From positions 1 through 62,432 of the forward strand of contig OMUY01000091.1 of the NCBI GenBank assembly GCA_900314355.1: a DNA stretch of 62,432 nt, in the 5' to 3' direction. Source of the DNA: an uncultured Eubacteriales bacterium. GTDB lineage: Bacteria; Bacillota; Clostridia; Oscillospirales; Acutalibacteraceae. Below the pieces are notes generated by a model. That model worked only from the letters and a program-made list of their open reading frames with translations, searched no databases and was not told the DNA's origin. Shown here in pieces: positions 51,532 through 61,371 of the stretch. The position numbers and the translations under genes were made by a program. The first letter of the stretch is position 1. The number at the start of each line of letters is the position of its first letter.

Positions 51532-53220
51532 TTACATTTTCTCGGGAGCGTTTATTTTCATAAGTCCCAGAACGTTTTTCATGACGCTGCCGGTTTCTTT
51601 GCAGAGGAAAAGCCTCGCCGTCCTGAGATCGGCGTTCTCAACATCAACTCTGCAGGCATTGTAAAATTTATGGAAATATGACGCTAAATCTATAGCATAT
51701 TTGGTAATCTTAGACGGGTCGTCTGTCATTGCCGCCGATTCCACCACATGAGTTAAAGACGCTATGTGCCTGATAAGCTCCTTTTCCTCGGGAGATGAAA
51801 GAAGCTCGGCCTGCTTTTTCGAACACGACTCGAATGTTATTCCTTTTTCAGCCATGTTCCTGAAAATAGAGCAAATTCTCGCATACGCGTACTGGCAGTA
51901 GTATACGGGATTTTCGCTTGATTCCTTTACGGCAAGGTCGAGGTCGAAGTCGCAGTGAGTGTCCGCCTCTCTGAGATTGAAGAAAAATCTCGCCGCGTCT
52001 ACCGGCACCTCGTCCAATAAAGTCACAAGCGTAATCGCTTTTCCGGAACGCTTTGAAGCTTTTATCGTCTCGCCGTCTTTAACGAGTCTTACCATCTGCA
52101 TCAGAACCACTTCAAGCTTATCGGGATCGGCTCCGCACGCCTTTAACGCGGCCTTTAGTCTCGGAACATAGCCGTGGTGATCCGCGCCGAAAACGTTAAC
52201 GGCTCTGTCGAAATTTCTCGTGACGAGTTTGTTGTAGTGGTATGCGATGTCAGGAACTATGTAAGTGAAAAATCCGTTTGAACGTTTCAAAACGAAATCC
52301 TTATCTAATCCGAACTGCTCGCCCTTAAACCATATCGCGCCGTCTTTTTCGTAAGTATAGCCTCTTTCCGTAAGCAGATTTACAACTTTTTCGGTGTCTT
52401 TGTTTTCATGCAGGGAGGATTCTTTGAACCAGTTGTCAAATTTAATTCTGTACTTGAGAAGATCCGATTCCATGTTTTTAATGTTTATCGGCAGTGCGTA
52501 ATCCACGAGAGCTTTTTTTCTCACTTCTTCCGGCTCGGATAAATATTTGTCGCCGTATATCGCGGCGAAATTTTTCGCATGGTCTATTATATCCTGACCG
52601 TGATAAGAGTCTTCCGGCATCTCTATTTTTTCGCCGTACAGCTCACGGTATCTGAGGTCAAGAGACATTCCGAATTTATTTATCTGATTTCCCGCGTCGT
52701 TTACATAAAATTCTCTCGTCGTGTCATATCCCGCCCATGTCAGCGTCTCGGCGAGACAGTCTCCTATCGCTCCGCCTCTCGCATTTCCGATGTGCATAGG
52801 TCCGGTGGGATTTGCCGATACAAATTCCACAATAGCCGTTTTGCCTTTTCCTATATCTGATTTTCCGTAGTCGGCGCCTTTTTTCTCGGCTTCGAAAAGT
52901 ATATCGGCATAGTAGCTCTGATTTAAAGTGAAATTCATAAATCCCGGACCGGCGGTTTCCGCTTTTTCAAAATAAGTGCCGTCAAGATTTAACTCTTCTG
53001 TAAGCACGGCGGCTGTTTTTAAAGGGCTTTGGCGAAAAAGCCTCGCCGACGCCATGGCGATGTTTGAAGAAAGATCTCCGTTTGCCCTGTCCGCAGGAAC
53101 CTCGATGTTGAAAGACGGCATTTCGGTTTCTGGAAGTTTCCCTTTTTTCTGAGCCGATATAACCGCATTTTCAAGCAGAGACCTTAGCTGTTCTTCTGAT
53201 TTTTTTTCTGTTGTTTCCAT
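51532..53220 (-). CDS. argS: Arginyl-tRNA synthetase
   Basis: A class I synthetase of 562 residues that charges tRNA-Arg. The HIGH region is S-A-N-P-T-G-P-M-H-I-G-N-A-R-G-G. The N-terminal Add-1 domain and the C-terminal anticodon-binding helices (Y-C-Q-Y-A-Y-A-R-I-C-S) are present. KMSKS is replaced by a degenerate I-K-A-S-K-R-S-G stretch, as is common in ArgRS. Cytoplasmic; likely co-transcribed with smpB. Confidence 0.97.
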   Translation of the reverse strand: METTEKKSEEQLRSLLENAVISAQKKGKLPETEMPSFNIEVPADRANGDLSSNIAMASARLFRQSPLKTAAVLTEELNLDGTYFEKAETAGPGFMNFTLNQSYYADILFEAEKKGADYGKSDIGKGKTAIVEFVSANPTGPMHIGNARGGAIGDCLAETLTWAGYDTTREFYVNDAGNQINKFGMSLDLRYRELYGEKIEMPEDSYHGQDIIDHAKNFAAIYGDKYLSEPEEVRKKALVDYALPINIKNMESDLLKYRIKFDNWFKESSLHENKDTEKVVNLLTERGYTYEKDGAIWFKGEQFGLDKDFVLKRSNGFFTYIVPDIAYHYNKLVTRNFDRAVNVFGADHHGYVPRLKAALKACGADPDKLEVVLMQMVRLVKDGETIKASKRSGKAITLVTLLDEVPVDAARFFFNLREADTHCDFDLDLAVKESSENPVYYCQYAYARICSIFRNMAEKGITFESCSKKQAELLSSPEEKELIRHIASLTHVVESAAMTDDPSKITKYAIDLASYFHKFYNACRVDVENADLRTARLFLCKETGSVMKNVLGLMKINAPEKM

Positions 53221-53331
53221 AATTTTAAAATTCTCCGTTGCAAAGCCTTCGCGTTTTTAGCGGTGATCCGATTATTTCAGCTTTTTTGATATCATATAAA
53301 ATTACCGCGATAAGGCTTTGAGTATATCATT

Positions 53332-54402
53332 TTATCTGTACTTTTTCTCTTTGTATTTTTCCTGCGCTAAGACCATAAGTCTGTCGAGAAGGTCGGGGAA
53401 TTTAAGTCCCGATTCCTCCCAAAGCTTAGGGTACATGCTGATTGAAGTAAATCCGGGTATTGTGTTAAGCTCGTTTAAATATACTTCTCCGTTGTCTTTG
53501 GCGAAAAAATCGCATCTTGCCATTCCGGAGCATCCGAGCGCCTTGTACGCTCTGACAGCCGCGGATCTGATTTTGTCGGTAATTTCCTCCGGAAGATGCG
53601 CCGGTATGTCAAGACCGGAATCATCCTCGTATTTCGCTTTAAAATCATAAAACTCGTTTGACGGGCGTATTTCGCCAACGCATGAAACTTCCGGATCCGA
53701 GTTGCCGAGGACGGCGGTTTCTACTTCGTGACCTGTTATTGTCTCCTCGCATACTGCTTTTGAGTCCTCTTCAAAAGCTTTTCTGAGAGCAGGTTCCATA
53801 TCCTCTCTTGTCTTTACCTTTGTTATACCGACAGAAGAGCCGGCGTTTGCAGGTTTTACGAAAATGGGAAAACCGAGATATTCCGAGCACCTGTCTATGA
53901 ATTTCGCAGGCTCTTTTAAATAAGTGTCAATATCGCATGAAAGCCATTTCGCCTGTTTTACGCCTGATATGTCCATTATCGAGTTGGTGACAGATTTATC
54001 CATACACATCGCGCTTGACAGAAGATCGCATCCTACGCACGGAACGCCGCATATATCGAGGTATCCCTGAATAGCGCCGTCCTCTCCGTTCCTGCCGTGA
54101 AGGACGGGAAAGCAGACGTCTATTTTTTTGGTTTTAGTCTTTCCGCTGCCGTATATTACGAGAGTTCCGCCGGTTCCAGGCAGTAGAGCGGCTCTTTCCA
54201 AATCGGGATTAATCCATTTGTCGCCGGGCATTTTTTCCGTTTCCCCGTCATAGAGAAACCATTCTCCCTCTTTTGTTATTCCTACGGGCGTTACGTCGTA
54301 TTTGTCTTTCGGTATATTGTCTATTACTGATTTCGCCGAAATAAGGGATATGTCATGCTCGGAGGAAACGCCTCCGAAAATTATAAGCGCGTTCTTTTTC
54401 AT
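53332..54402 (-). CDS. ddl: D-alanine--D-alanine ligase
   Basis: An ATP-grasp ligase of 356 residues that makes D-Ala-D-Ala for peptidoglycan. Seen: N-terminal I-F-G-G-V-S-S-E-H-D-I-S, H-G-R-N-G-E-D-G-A-I-Q-G, F-V-K-P-A-N-A-G-S-S-V-G-I, and the C-terminal L-N-E-L-N-T-I-P-G-F-T-S-I-S-M-Y-P-K-L-W. These fit Ddl; residue choices separating D-Ala from D-lactate specificity were not resolved. It has its own promoter at 54444-54471 and precedes argS by 111 bases. Confidence 0.96.
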   Translation of the reverse strand: MKKNALIIFGGVSSEHDISLISAKSVIDNIPKDKYDVTPVGITKEGEWFLYDGETEKMPGDKWINPDLERAALLPGTGGTLVIYGSGKTKTKKIDVCFPVLHGRNGEDGAIQGYLDICGVPCVGCDLLSSAMCMDKSVTNSIMDISGVKQAKWLSCDIDTYLKEPAKFIDRCSEYLGFPIFVKPANAGSSVGITKVKTREDMEPALRKAFEEDSKAVCEETITGHEVETAVLGNSDPEVSCVGEIRPSNEFYDFKAKYEDDSGLDIPAHLPEEITDKIRSAAVRAYKALGCSGMARCDFFAKDNGEVYLNELNTIPGFTSISMYPKLWEESGLKFPDLLDRLMVLAQEKYKEKKYR

Positions 54403-54443
54403 TTTATCTTTTCCTTAAATTAAATCAAAATGTCGATTAATAT

Positions 54444-54471
54444 ATTATAACTAAAATATAATTAATGTCAA
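54444..54471 (-). promoter_or_regulatory. Promoter of ddl
   Basis: On the minus strand, TTGACA (54471-54466) and TATAAT (54449-54444) are 16 bases apart, about 35 bases before the expected leader of ddl. Confidence 0.75.
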
Positions 54472-54481
54472 TATTCTTGAA

Positions 54482-54511
54482 TTGACCAAATTAATATGTT
54501 AATATTATAAC
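54482..54511 (+). promoter_or_regulatory. Promoter of the alpha/beta hydrolase gene
   Basis: TTGACC at 54482-54487 and TATAAC at 54506-54511 are 18 bases apart, divergent from the ddl promoter and about 55 bases before the hydrolase ATG. Confidence 0.55.
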
Positions 54512-54565
54512 AAATTCGGTTTGTAAAAGAAATTAGATTAAAATATTTTAAAAAAGGATAAAAAA

Positions 54566-55510
54566 ATGAATTCAACAGTAAGAAAGGCGCTCGCGGGAAG
54601 CGCCGCGGCGTGCGCAGGCCTTTATTCGGGAATGAGCATGTTTTTGACTCATGAAATTTTTGACAGAAACGCGGTTTTGGCGGATACTTTGTGCAACCGC
54701 ATGCCTTCTGACCCGCTGCCGAATCAGGCGGAGCTTGACGAAATTCAGCACTGGACCGACAGCAGAAATTATGAAGAAACCGTTATGAAAAATTCGAGAG
54801 GGCAGTACCTTAAAGGTTTTCTTCTCAGACCGGAAAAGAAATCGGACGTATATGTGCTCTGCTCGCACGGATACAGATCCACGGGAAAAATCGGTTTCAG
54901 ATACATCGCGAAATACTGGCATGAAAAAGGCTTCAACGTATTTATCGTAGACCAGCAGGCTGAAGGGGAGTCGGAGGGTGATATTCTTTCATTCGGCTAC
55001 TACGAGTCTCAGGATATGCTTGAATGGGTAAGATTTTTGGTAAACGAATACGGCGGCGATATTAAAATAATAATGCACGGCGTATCGCTCGGCTGCGCCA
55101 CAGTAAATCTCACGGTGGGAAGCGACTATCTTCCGTCAAACGTAAAGTTTGTAATTTCCGACTGCGGCTACACATCGTGCGAAGATGAATTCGAGTATCT
55201 TCTTAAATCTTATAAAATGCCAAAGACAATGGCAAATTCCATCGCACGCGTCGCAAAGGCAAAATACGGCTTTGATTTCAGATACATAAGACCTGTTAAC
55301 GCTTTGAGAAAAGCCAAAATGCCCATTCTTTTCATTCACGGCGGGGACGACTCTTTTGTGCCGACGTTTATGGTAAACGACAACTACAACGCGTGCACGT
55401 CGGAAAAGAAATTATTGATAATAGAGGGCGCCGGACACGCCGCTTCATACCATACAGACCCTGAAAAGTACGAGGCCGCCTGCAGCGAATACTGCGAAAA
55501 ATATCTTTGA
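54566..55510 (+). CDS. Alpha/beta hydrolase
   Basis: A 314-residue serine-hydrolase-fold protein. Nucleophile elbow G-V-S-L-G (G-x-S-x-G); oxyanion region C-S-H-G-Y-R-S-T-G; acid and His near the end in G-G-D-D-S-F-V-P and G-A-G-H-A-A-S-Y. The first ~25 residues are partly hydrophobic and could be an uncleaved signal anchor, so it may sit at the membrane. It resembles bacterial alpha/beta hydrolases of unknown substrate (peptidase S33 / BAAT-like). It is followed by a NifU-like gene four bases on. Confidence 0.85.
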   Translation: MNSTVRKALAGSAAACAGLYSGMSMFLTHEIFDRNAVLADTLCNRMPSDPLPNQAELDEIQHWTDSRNYEETVMKNSRGQYLKGFLLRPEKKSDVYVLCSHGYRSTGKIGFRYIAKYWHEKGFNVFIVDQQAEGESEGDILSFGYYESQDMLEWVRFLVNEYGGDIKIIMHGVSLGCATVNLTVGSDYLPSNVKFVISDCGYTSCEDEFEYLLKSYKMPKTMANSIARVAKAKYGFDFRYIRPVNALRKAKMPILFIHGGDDSFVPTFMVNDNYNACTSEKKLLIIEGAGHAASYHTDPEKYEAACSEYCEKYL

Positions 55511-55514
55511 TAAA

Positions 55515-55760
55515 ATGGAAGAAAAAATAAAAGAATACGTCGTAAATTTTATTGCTCCGAGGCTTGAGGGCGACGGCGGATGGGTTGAATTCAAAGGCTT
55601 TGACGGCAGAATTCTTTCGCTTCGCTTCAGAGGCGAATGTTCAAAATGCCTTATACTTTCAAGATGCGCCGATTGGATTCGGGAAATGATAAAAAAAGAA
55701 TTCGACCTTGACGTAAAAGTTGATTGCGAAAGAAAAAGACCTTATTTTCAGGACGTATGA
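55515..55760 (+). CDS. NifU C-terminal-like iron-sulfur scaffold protein
   Basis: An 81-residue protein of the NifU C-terminal (Nfu) type: L-E-G-D-G-G at residues 18-23 and the C-x-x-C pair in G-E-C-S-K-C-L, with an extra downstream cysteine in S-R-C-A-D-W. Nfu domains hold and hand over [4Fe-4S] clusters. It probably serves the many iron-sulfur enzymes here. Closely coupled to the hydrolase gene. Confidence 0.85.
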   Translation: MEEKIKEYVVNFIAPRLEGDGGWVEFKGFDGRILSLRFRGECSKCLILSRCADWIREMIKKEFDLDVKVDCERKRPYFQDV

Positions 55761-55840
55761 AGGTTTTGTCTGCGCGGTTTTTAGTTTGCGGAAAACAGGC
55801 TCACCGAAAATAACGGATTAATTTAGAAAGAGGCAGAAAA

Positions 55841-58804
55841 GTGGCGCATATAAAGGTTCAGAGAAGATCGATGAGACCCGAGGAATGGACGGACTTGAGA
55901 TTTAATTGGCTTAAAAGGCATATATATTCCTATCAAAGCGAAATAGACTGTCTTGAGATAAGGGACGCAAGGCAGACCGGAGAAAACAGCTACGAGTTTT
56001 ACTCGGACAGCTACAGACCTCTTCACAGGGGTGATATGTATTTTACTCCTGACGGAACGGCTTTTATCAGGGGCAGAGTATCAGTTCCGCATGAAATAAG
56101 AGATAAAAAAGTATGTCTTAAACTCAAGACTGCCGCCGAAATAACAGTAAAAATAAACGGAAAATATGTCGGAGGCGTAGATCCGAACAGAGAGAAAATA
56201 AATATTTACCCGTATGTGAGCCTTGACGAGCCGCTTGAAATAGAGATGGTCGGCTACAACCGTTCAAAGCCCGACGACGAGAGAAATCCCGAGTCTCTTT
56301 CCGTTAGAGGATGCCGTCAGATTTTCGAGGGATGTTATTTCGTGGTGGTCGACGAACAAATTCAGTCGCTTGTTTACGATTTTGAAACGCTTATAAATAT
56401 CCGCGATTCGGAAGATTTTGACGAAGATTACAGGCATTTTCTCACTAAGGAGCTGAACAGCGCCATGAATCTTGTTTCTTTCGACGACGACGGCTCTGTC
56501 TCGGGAGCGGAAGAAGCAGGCAAATATATCGAAAAAAATATATACGAAAACAAGACTTACAAAGGCAGCGGTAAAGTCGCGCTCGTAGGTCATTCCCACC
56601 TCGACATAGCTTACTACTGGAGAAGAATCCACGCCGTTCAGAAAAATATGAGGACGGTATTGATTCAGCTGAGACTTATGGACGAGTACCCTGAATTGAA
56701 ATACACGCACACTCAGCCTTACCTTTACGAAACACTTGAAAAATATTACCCGGAGATATTTGAAGAACTTAAAGAAAAAATAAAAAGCGGAAATTTCGAG
56801 CCTGTCGGAGCGATGTACGTAGAGCCCGACTGCAATATACCGAGCGCCGAATCTCTTATCAGGCAGTGCTATTACGGTCAGAAAACATATAAAAGAATGT
56901 TCGGCTTCCGCGTAAATTCAGCGTGGCTGCCCGACGTGTTCGGCAATTCGTGGATTCTGCCGCAGATACTTAAAAAATCGGGCGTGGATTATTTTGTATC
57001 CAACAAGATGTCAACATGGAACGACACCAACAGATTTCCCCACAACAGTTTTATCTGGAGGGGAATAGACGGAAGCGAAGTTATCGCATCGGTTCCTCCC
57101 ACTCATTTCATCACCTGGAACGAACCTTCTCAGATAGCGGATAACTGGAACGCTTTCGAGGACAAGGACACAGGCGAGGAGACGCTGAATATGTTCGGCT
57201 ACGGAGACGGCGGCTCCGGATGCACCGAGGAAATGCTTGAACTTTACAAAAGGGAAAAAAGACTTTCCGTAATGCCTGAAATTAATATCGAGGGCGGAAA
57301 GGAATATCTTGAAAAAAATCTCGAAGCGACAAAAGATAAGCTTGAAACATGGGACGGCGAGCTGTACCTTGAAATGCACAGAGGCACTTTTACCACAAAA
57401 TCTCTTCTTAAAAAATTAAACAGAAAGCTTGAATACAAATTCAGAAACGCCGAGCTTCTTTCTGTCCTTTCCGGGCAGGATAATCAGTCCGAGATAGATT
57501 CTTTATACAAGCTTTTCCTCATAAATCAGTTCCACGATATTCTTCCCGGTTCACATATACGTCCCGTATTTGAGGACGCCGTGAAAGATTTGGAAAAAAT
57601 CGATTCAAGTCTTGACAAAATTATTTCGTCGACAGGAGACGAAAATTATTTCAATACCCTAAATTTTTCAAGGGATGAAGTCGAGTTCGTAGAAGACGAA
57701 AACGGGAATACCGAAAGACTCGGCAAAAACGGATTTTTCACATCGACCGGGCTTGCCTCTCTTACGGGCGGAAAGATAGAGAACAGAAACACAGACGATT
57801 ACTACTGGTTCTCGACATCCGGCGGCAAAGTGAAAACTCCTTATTATGAAATTATATTTTCTCCCGACGGCTCTATAACATCACTGACTGAAATTTCAGA
57901 CGGCAGGCAGTGGGCTGACGGAGAATTTAACAAGATAAAATTATTTGACGACAGACCCGGAAATTACGACGCATGGGATATTCTTCCGAATTACAGGGAC
58001 AAGGAATTTTCATACGACGTAAAAGAAAAACTGTCATTAAAATTCGCCGATTCCGAGTCGGCCGAGTTCTCGTGCGTTCTTAAACTCAAAAATTCCGAAT
58101 GGAAAAGGACTGTAAGAATTTTCAGACGGTCAAGAGGCATCGAGGTCGAGGAAAACGTAGACTGGCATGAAAAGCATGTTCTCGCAAAATCGGAGTTTAA
58201 CGTAAATATTCTCGCGAGAAAGGCGAGAGCGGATCTCACCGCGGGATTTACAGAAAGAGACACATCTTCCAACACGTCCTGGCAGAAGGCGAGATTTGAG
58301 ACATGCTTCCACAACTGGGCGGATATTTCCGAAACAGGCGCCGGACTTGCGATAATAACCGAATCCAAATACGGCATTGGCTTTGATAAAAACAGAATGA
58401 GTCTAAGTCTTCTGAGGTCGACCGAACGCCCCGATGTAATTTCTGATATGGGAAAACATGATTTCTGCTATCTGATATATCCTCACGACAAGGGATTTGA
58501 CGAGTCGGAAATAAATAAAAAAGCGCTTATTTACAACGTCCCTTTGGTAAAGACTGACGCAGTAAACAATATTCTTCCTTCATTTTCGCCGCTTTACATT
58601 CAATGCGTGAAAAGATCGGACGACGGCTCCGTTGTAGTCAGACTTTCCGAACAGGACGGCAGAAGAGGAAAAGTGAAACTTGACAGGCATGTTAGAATAT
58701 TAAATATGCTTGAAGATGACATGAAAGCGGAGACGGACGAGATAGATTATTCTCCGTCTGAGATAATCACCTTATCTTTGCCCAATCCGGAAAAACGGGC
58801 GTAA
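55841..58804 (+). CDS. Glycoside hydrolase family 38 alpha-mannosidase
   Basis: A 987-residue cytoplasmic GH38 enzyme. N-terminal beta-sandwich (residues 1-~240), then the catalytic zinc barrel with G-H-S-H-L-D-I-A-Y-Y-W-R-R (zinc His/Asp; usual form is H-x-D-x-x-W) and the nucleophile in A-W-L-P-D-V-F-G-N-S. A helical part and long beta domains follow (to residue 987). The start is GTG behind AGAGGCAG. No signal peptide, so it likely acts on imported mannose oligosaccharides. Full length for the family. Confidence 0.93.
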   Translation: MAHIKVQRRSMRPEEWTDLRFNWLKRHIYSYQSEIDCLEIRDARQTGENSYEFYSDSYRPLHRGDMYFTPDGTAFIRGRVSVPHEIRDKKVCLKLKTAAEITVKINGKYVGGVDPNREKINIYPYVSLDEPLEIEMVGYNRSKPDDERNPESLSVRGCRQIFEGCYFVVVDEQIQSLVYDFETLINIRDSEDFDEDYRHFLTKELNSAMNLVSFDDDGSVSGAEEAGKYIEKNIYENKTYKGSGKVALVGHSHLDIAYYWRRIHAVQKNMRTVLIQLRLMDEYPELKYTHTQPYLYETLEKYYPEIFEELKEKIKSGNFEPVGAMYVEPDCNIPSAESLIRQCYYGQKTYKRMFGFRVNSAWLPDVFGNSWILPQILKKSGVDYFVSNKMSTWNDTNRFPHNSFIWRGIDGSEVIASVPPTHFITWNEPSQIADNWNAFEDKDTGEETLNMFGYGDGGSGCTEEMLELYKREKRLSVMPEINIEGGKEYLEKNLEATKDKLETWDGELYLEMHRGTFTTKSLLKKLNRKLEYKFRNAELLSVLSGQDNQSEIDSLYKLFLINQFHDILPGSHIRPVFEDAVKDLEKIDSSLDKIISSTGDENYFNTLNFSRDEVEFVEDENGNTERLGKNGFFTSTGLASLTGGKIENRNTDDYYWFSTSGGKVKTPYYEIIFSPDGSITSLTEISDGRQWADGEFNKIKLFDDRPGNYDAWDILPNYRDKEFSYDVKEKLSLKFADSESAEFSCVLKLKNSEWKRTVRIFRRSRGIEVEENVDWHEKHVLAKSEFNVNILARKARADLTAGFTERDTSSNTSWQKARFETCFHNWADISETGAGLAIITESKYGIGFDKNRMSLSLLRSTERPDVISDMGKHDFCYLIYPHDKGFDESEINKKALIYNVPLVKTDAVNNILPSFSPLYIQCVKRSDDGSVVVRLSEQDGRRGKVKLDRHVRILNMLEDDMKAETDEIDYSPSEIITLSLPNPEKRA

Positions 58805-58844
58805 ATTACCACAACAGAAAAAAGGAAAAACACAAGATAATTTT

Positions 58845-59813
58845 ATGAAAAAATTTTTTTGCGTTGTATTGTCAATAGTTCTTTGCGCCGTCATTTTTTC
58901 GTCATGCGGTGCTGGCGGTCGTATTAAAAAAAACGATGACGGCGGAAAAATATCTGTTGTATGTCTTATTTTTCCTCAGTATGACTGGGTGAAAAACGTC
59001 ATAGGAGATAAAACGGATAAATTTGATATCACTCTGCTTATTTCAAACGGAGCCGATATGCATTCTTATCAGCCATCATACGAAGATATATTAAAAGCTC
59101 GTAACGCCGATATTTTCATGTTTGTCGGCGGAGAGTCTGACGAGTGGGCTTCAGAGGCTGCCGAGGAAAACAATAACGAAAACAGGATTGACATAAATCT
59201 CATGGAGATAACGGCGGACTCCGCCATTGAGGAGCAGACGGGAGTAAACTCAAAAAAAGGAGACGAAGAGGAGAAAGAATATGACGAACATGTTTTTCTT
59301 TCTCTGAAAAATGCGGAAAAATTCGTCGACGCTATATCGCAGGCCGTATGCGAAAAGGACGGAGAAAACGCCGCGGAATACAGAAAAAACGCCGAAAATT
59401 ACATATCAGAACTCAGAAATCTTGACGAAAGATATAAAGAAACAGTCCGCAATTCCAAATTAGACACAATTATTTTTCCGGACAGATTTCCGTTCATCTA
59501 TCTTTTTACAGATTACAATATTAAATATTACGCGGCTTTCGCCGGGTGCAGCGCGGAATCCGAGGCGAGCTTCAATACCATGATATATCTTATCGAAAAG
59601 GTAGATGAAATCGGCACGGAGTACGTTATGACTATTGACGGCTCGGATAAAAAACTCGCCGAGACGGTAGTGCGAAACGCAAAGAAAAAAAACATCCGCA
59701 TACTTACTTTGGATTCAATGCAGTCTGTCAGCTTGGACGATATTAATTCCGGCGAGACGTACCTTTCCGTAATGAAAAAAAATCTTGAGATGATAAAAAA
59801 AGCTTTGAATTAA
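58845..59813 (+). CDS. znuA: Zinc/manganese-type ABC transporter substrate-binding lipoprotein
   Basis: A 322-residue exported lipoprotein (lipobox I-F-S-S-C, C21) of the ZnuA/TroA class. Metal-ligand segments are M-H-S-Y-Q-P-S and D-E-H-V-F-L-S-L-K-N (two His), and T-I-D-G-S-D-K-K (acid). The usual third His region reads D-R-F-P-F-I-Y and lacks a His, so the metal site differs from classical ZnuA. An acidic loop (E-E-Q-T-G-V-N-S-K-K-G-D-E-E-E) lies where the zinc-type loop sits. It is followed by ATPase and permease genes, so a complete importer is encoded. Confidence 0.85.
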   Translation: MKKFFCVVLSIVLCAVIFSSCGAGGRIKKNDDGGKISVVCLIFPQYDWVKNVIGDKTDKFDITLLISNGADMHSYQPSYEDILKARNADIFMFVGGESDEWASEAAEENNNENRIDINLMEITADSAIEEQTGVNSKKGDEEEKEYDEHVFLSLKNAEKFVDAISQAVCEKDGENAAEYRKNAENYISELRNLDERYKETVRNSKLDTIIFPDRFPFIYLFTDYNIKYYAAFAGCSAESEASFNTMIYLIEKVDEIGTEYVMTIDGSDKKLAETVVRNAKKKNIRILTLDSMQSVSLDDINSGETYLSVMKKNLEMIKKALN

Positions 59814-59818
59814 AAACA

Positions 59819-60496
59819 ATGATACTTGAATGTAAAAATTTAAAACTCGGATACGAGAGCAAAACAGTAATATCCGATTTGTCTTTTTCTTTGGAAAAGG
59901 GCGACTACCTCAGCATTATAGGCGAAAACGGATCCGGAAAATCGACTTTGATGAAGACTGTTCTGGGACTTATGAAACCTATGTCGGGAGAGATAATTTT
60001 TTCGGACGGTCTTAAAAAAAACGAGATAGGTTATCTCCCTCAGCAGACTGTTGTTCAAAAAGATTTTCCCGCCTCCGTAGAAGAGGTTGTGATGTCCGGA
60101 TGCCTGAATAAAAAAGGATTTCACCCGTTTTATTCAAAGTCCGACAGGGAAAAATGCGCCTACGCCATGAAATCGGTGGGGATTTCCGATTTGAGAAAAA
60201 AATCTTACAGACAGCTTTCCGGAGGACAGCAGCAGCGTACGCTTCTCGCGAGGGCTTTATGCGCGACCGGCAAAATGCTTCTTTTGGACGAGCCTGTGAC
60301 CGGTCTTGACACGGAGTCCGAAAACGTGATGTATTATTTGATAAACGCTTTGAATAAGCAGGGAATAACAGTAATTATGATAACGCACGATTTGTCTGCC
60401 GCTTTAAAATATTCAAATAAGATACTTTCCGTCGGAGAGGAAAATTTTTTCGGCACGAAAGAAGAATATCTTGAAAAATTCGGAGGAGAAATATGA
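59819..60496 (+). CDS. znuC: Metal ABC transporter ATP-binding protein
   Basis: A 225-residue ATPase with Walker A G-E-N-G-S-G-K-S-T, Q-loop L-P-Q-Q-T, signature L-S-G-G-Q-Q-Q-R and Walker B L-L-L-D-E-P. Works with the lipoprotein upstream and the permease whose start overlaps its stop by four bases. Confidence 0.92.
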   Translation: MILECKNLKLGYESKTVISDLSFSLEKGDYLSIIGENGSGKSTLMKTVLGLMKPMSGEIIFSDGLKKNEIGYLPQQTVVQKDFPASVEEVVMSGCLNKKGFHPFYSKSDREKCAYAMKSVGISDLRKKSYRQLSGGQQQRTLLARALCATGKMLLLDEPVTGLDTESENVMYYLINALNKQGITVIMITHDLSAALKYSNKILSVGEENFFGTKEEYLEKFGGEI

Positions 60497-61338
60497 GCGC
60501 TCTTCAATATTATTTCACTTTTCCTTTTGTGAGGTACGCTTTTATCACCGGCGCTTTGATTTCGCTTTGCTCAGCTCTTTTAGGCGTAACTTTAGTACTG
60601 AAAAGATTTTCATATATCGGCGACGGACTTTCCCATGTGGCGTTCGGCGCGCTTGCGATCGCATCGGTAATGAATCTTTCGGATAATATGCTTATTATCC
60701 TGCCTGTAACTGTTGCCGCGGCAGTTCTTCTTTTGAAAACGGGTTCAAATTCAAAAATAAACGGCGACGCGATGATTGCGATGATTTCGGTAGCTTCTCT
60801 TGCCATAGGATATCTTTTGATGAATGTCTTTTCCATGTCGTCAAATATCACCGGAGACGTATGCTCAACGCTTTTCGGCTCCGCATCTATTCTTACTCTT
60901 TCAAAAGCGGACGTTATAATTTCGGCTGTTTTGTCCGCTGTCGTGATACTTGTTTTCGTCCTTTTCTACAATAAGATATTCACCGTGACGTTTGATGAAA
61001 ATTTCGCGAGGGCTACAGGCATCAAGGCCGGTTCTTATAATCTTCTGATCGCAGTTCTAATCGCAGTAATAATAGTTTTAGGCATGAATCTCGTCGGCTC
61101 TCTTCTGATCTCCGCGCTCGTTATTTTTCCGGCTCTTTCGGCGATGTCCGTATTTAATAATTTCAAGAAAGTAACCGTATTTTCAGCTGTATTGTCGCTT
61201 GTCTGCTCTTCGGTCGGAATGATAATTTCAATTTTGTCATCAGTCCCTGTCGGCTCTATGATAGTAGTAGCGGATTTGGTCGGATTTATTATATGTTTAG
61301 CTGCAGGTTCTATTAAAAACAAGCTGAGCGGAGAATAA
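60493..61338 (+). CDS. znuB: Metal ABC transporter permease
   Basis: A 281-residue inner-membrane protein with about eight hydrophobic segments, of the ZnuB/TroC family (typical: L-L-G-V-T-L-V-L-K-R-F-S-Y-I-G-D-G-L-S-H in two parts near the start, and A-R-A-T-G-I-K). It completes the three-gene metal importer. Zinc or manganese remains open. Confidence 0.92.
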   Translation: MSALQYYFTFPFVRYAFITGALISLCSALLGVTLVLKRFSYIGDGLSHVAFGALAIASVMNLSDNMLIILPVTVAAAVLLLKTGSNSKINGDAMIAMISVASLAIGYLLMNVFSMSSNITGDVCSTLFGSASILTLSKADVIISAVLSAVVILVFVLFYNKIFTVTFDENFARATGIKAGSYNLLIAVLIAVIIVLGMNLVGSLLISALVIFPALSAMSVFNNFKKVTVFSAVLSLVCSSVGMIISILSSVPVGSMIVVADLVGFIICLAAGSIKNKLSGE

Positions 61339-61371
61339 TATTTAAAAAAATATATTTAAACGGAGTAAATG

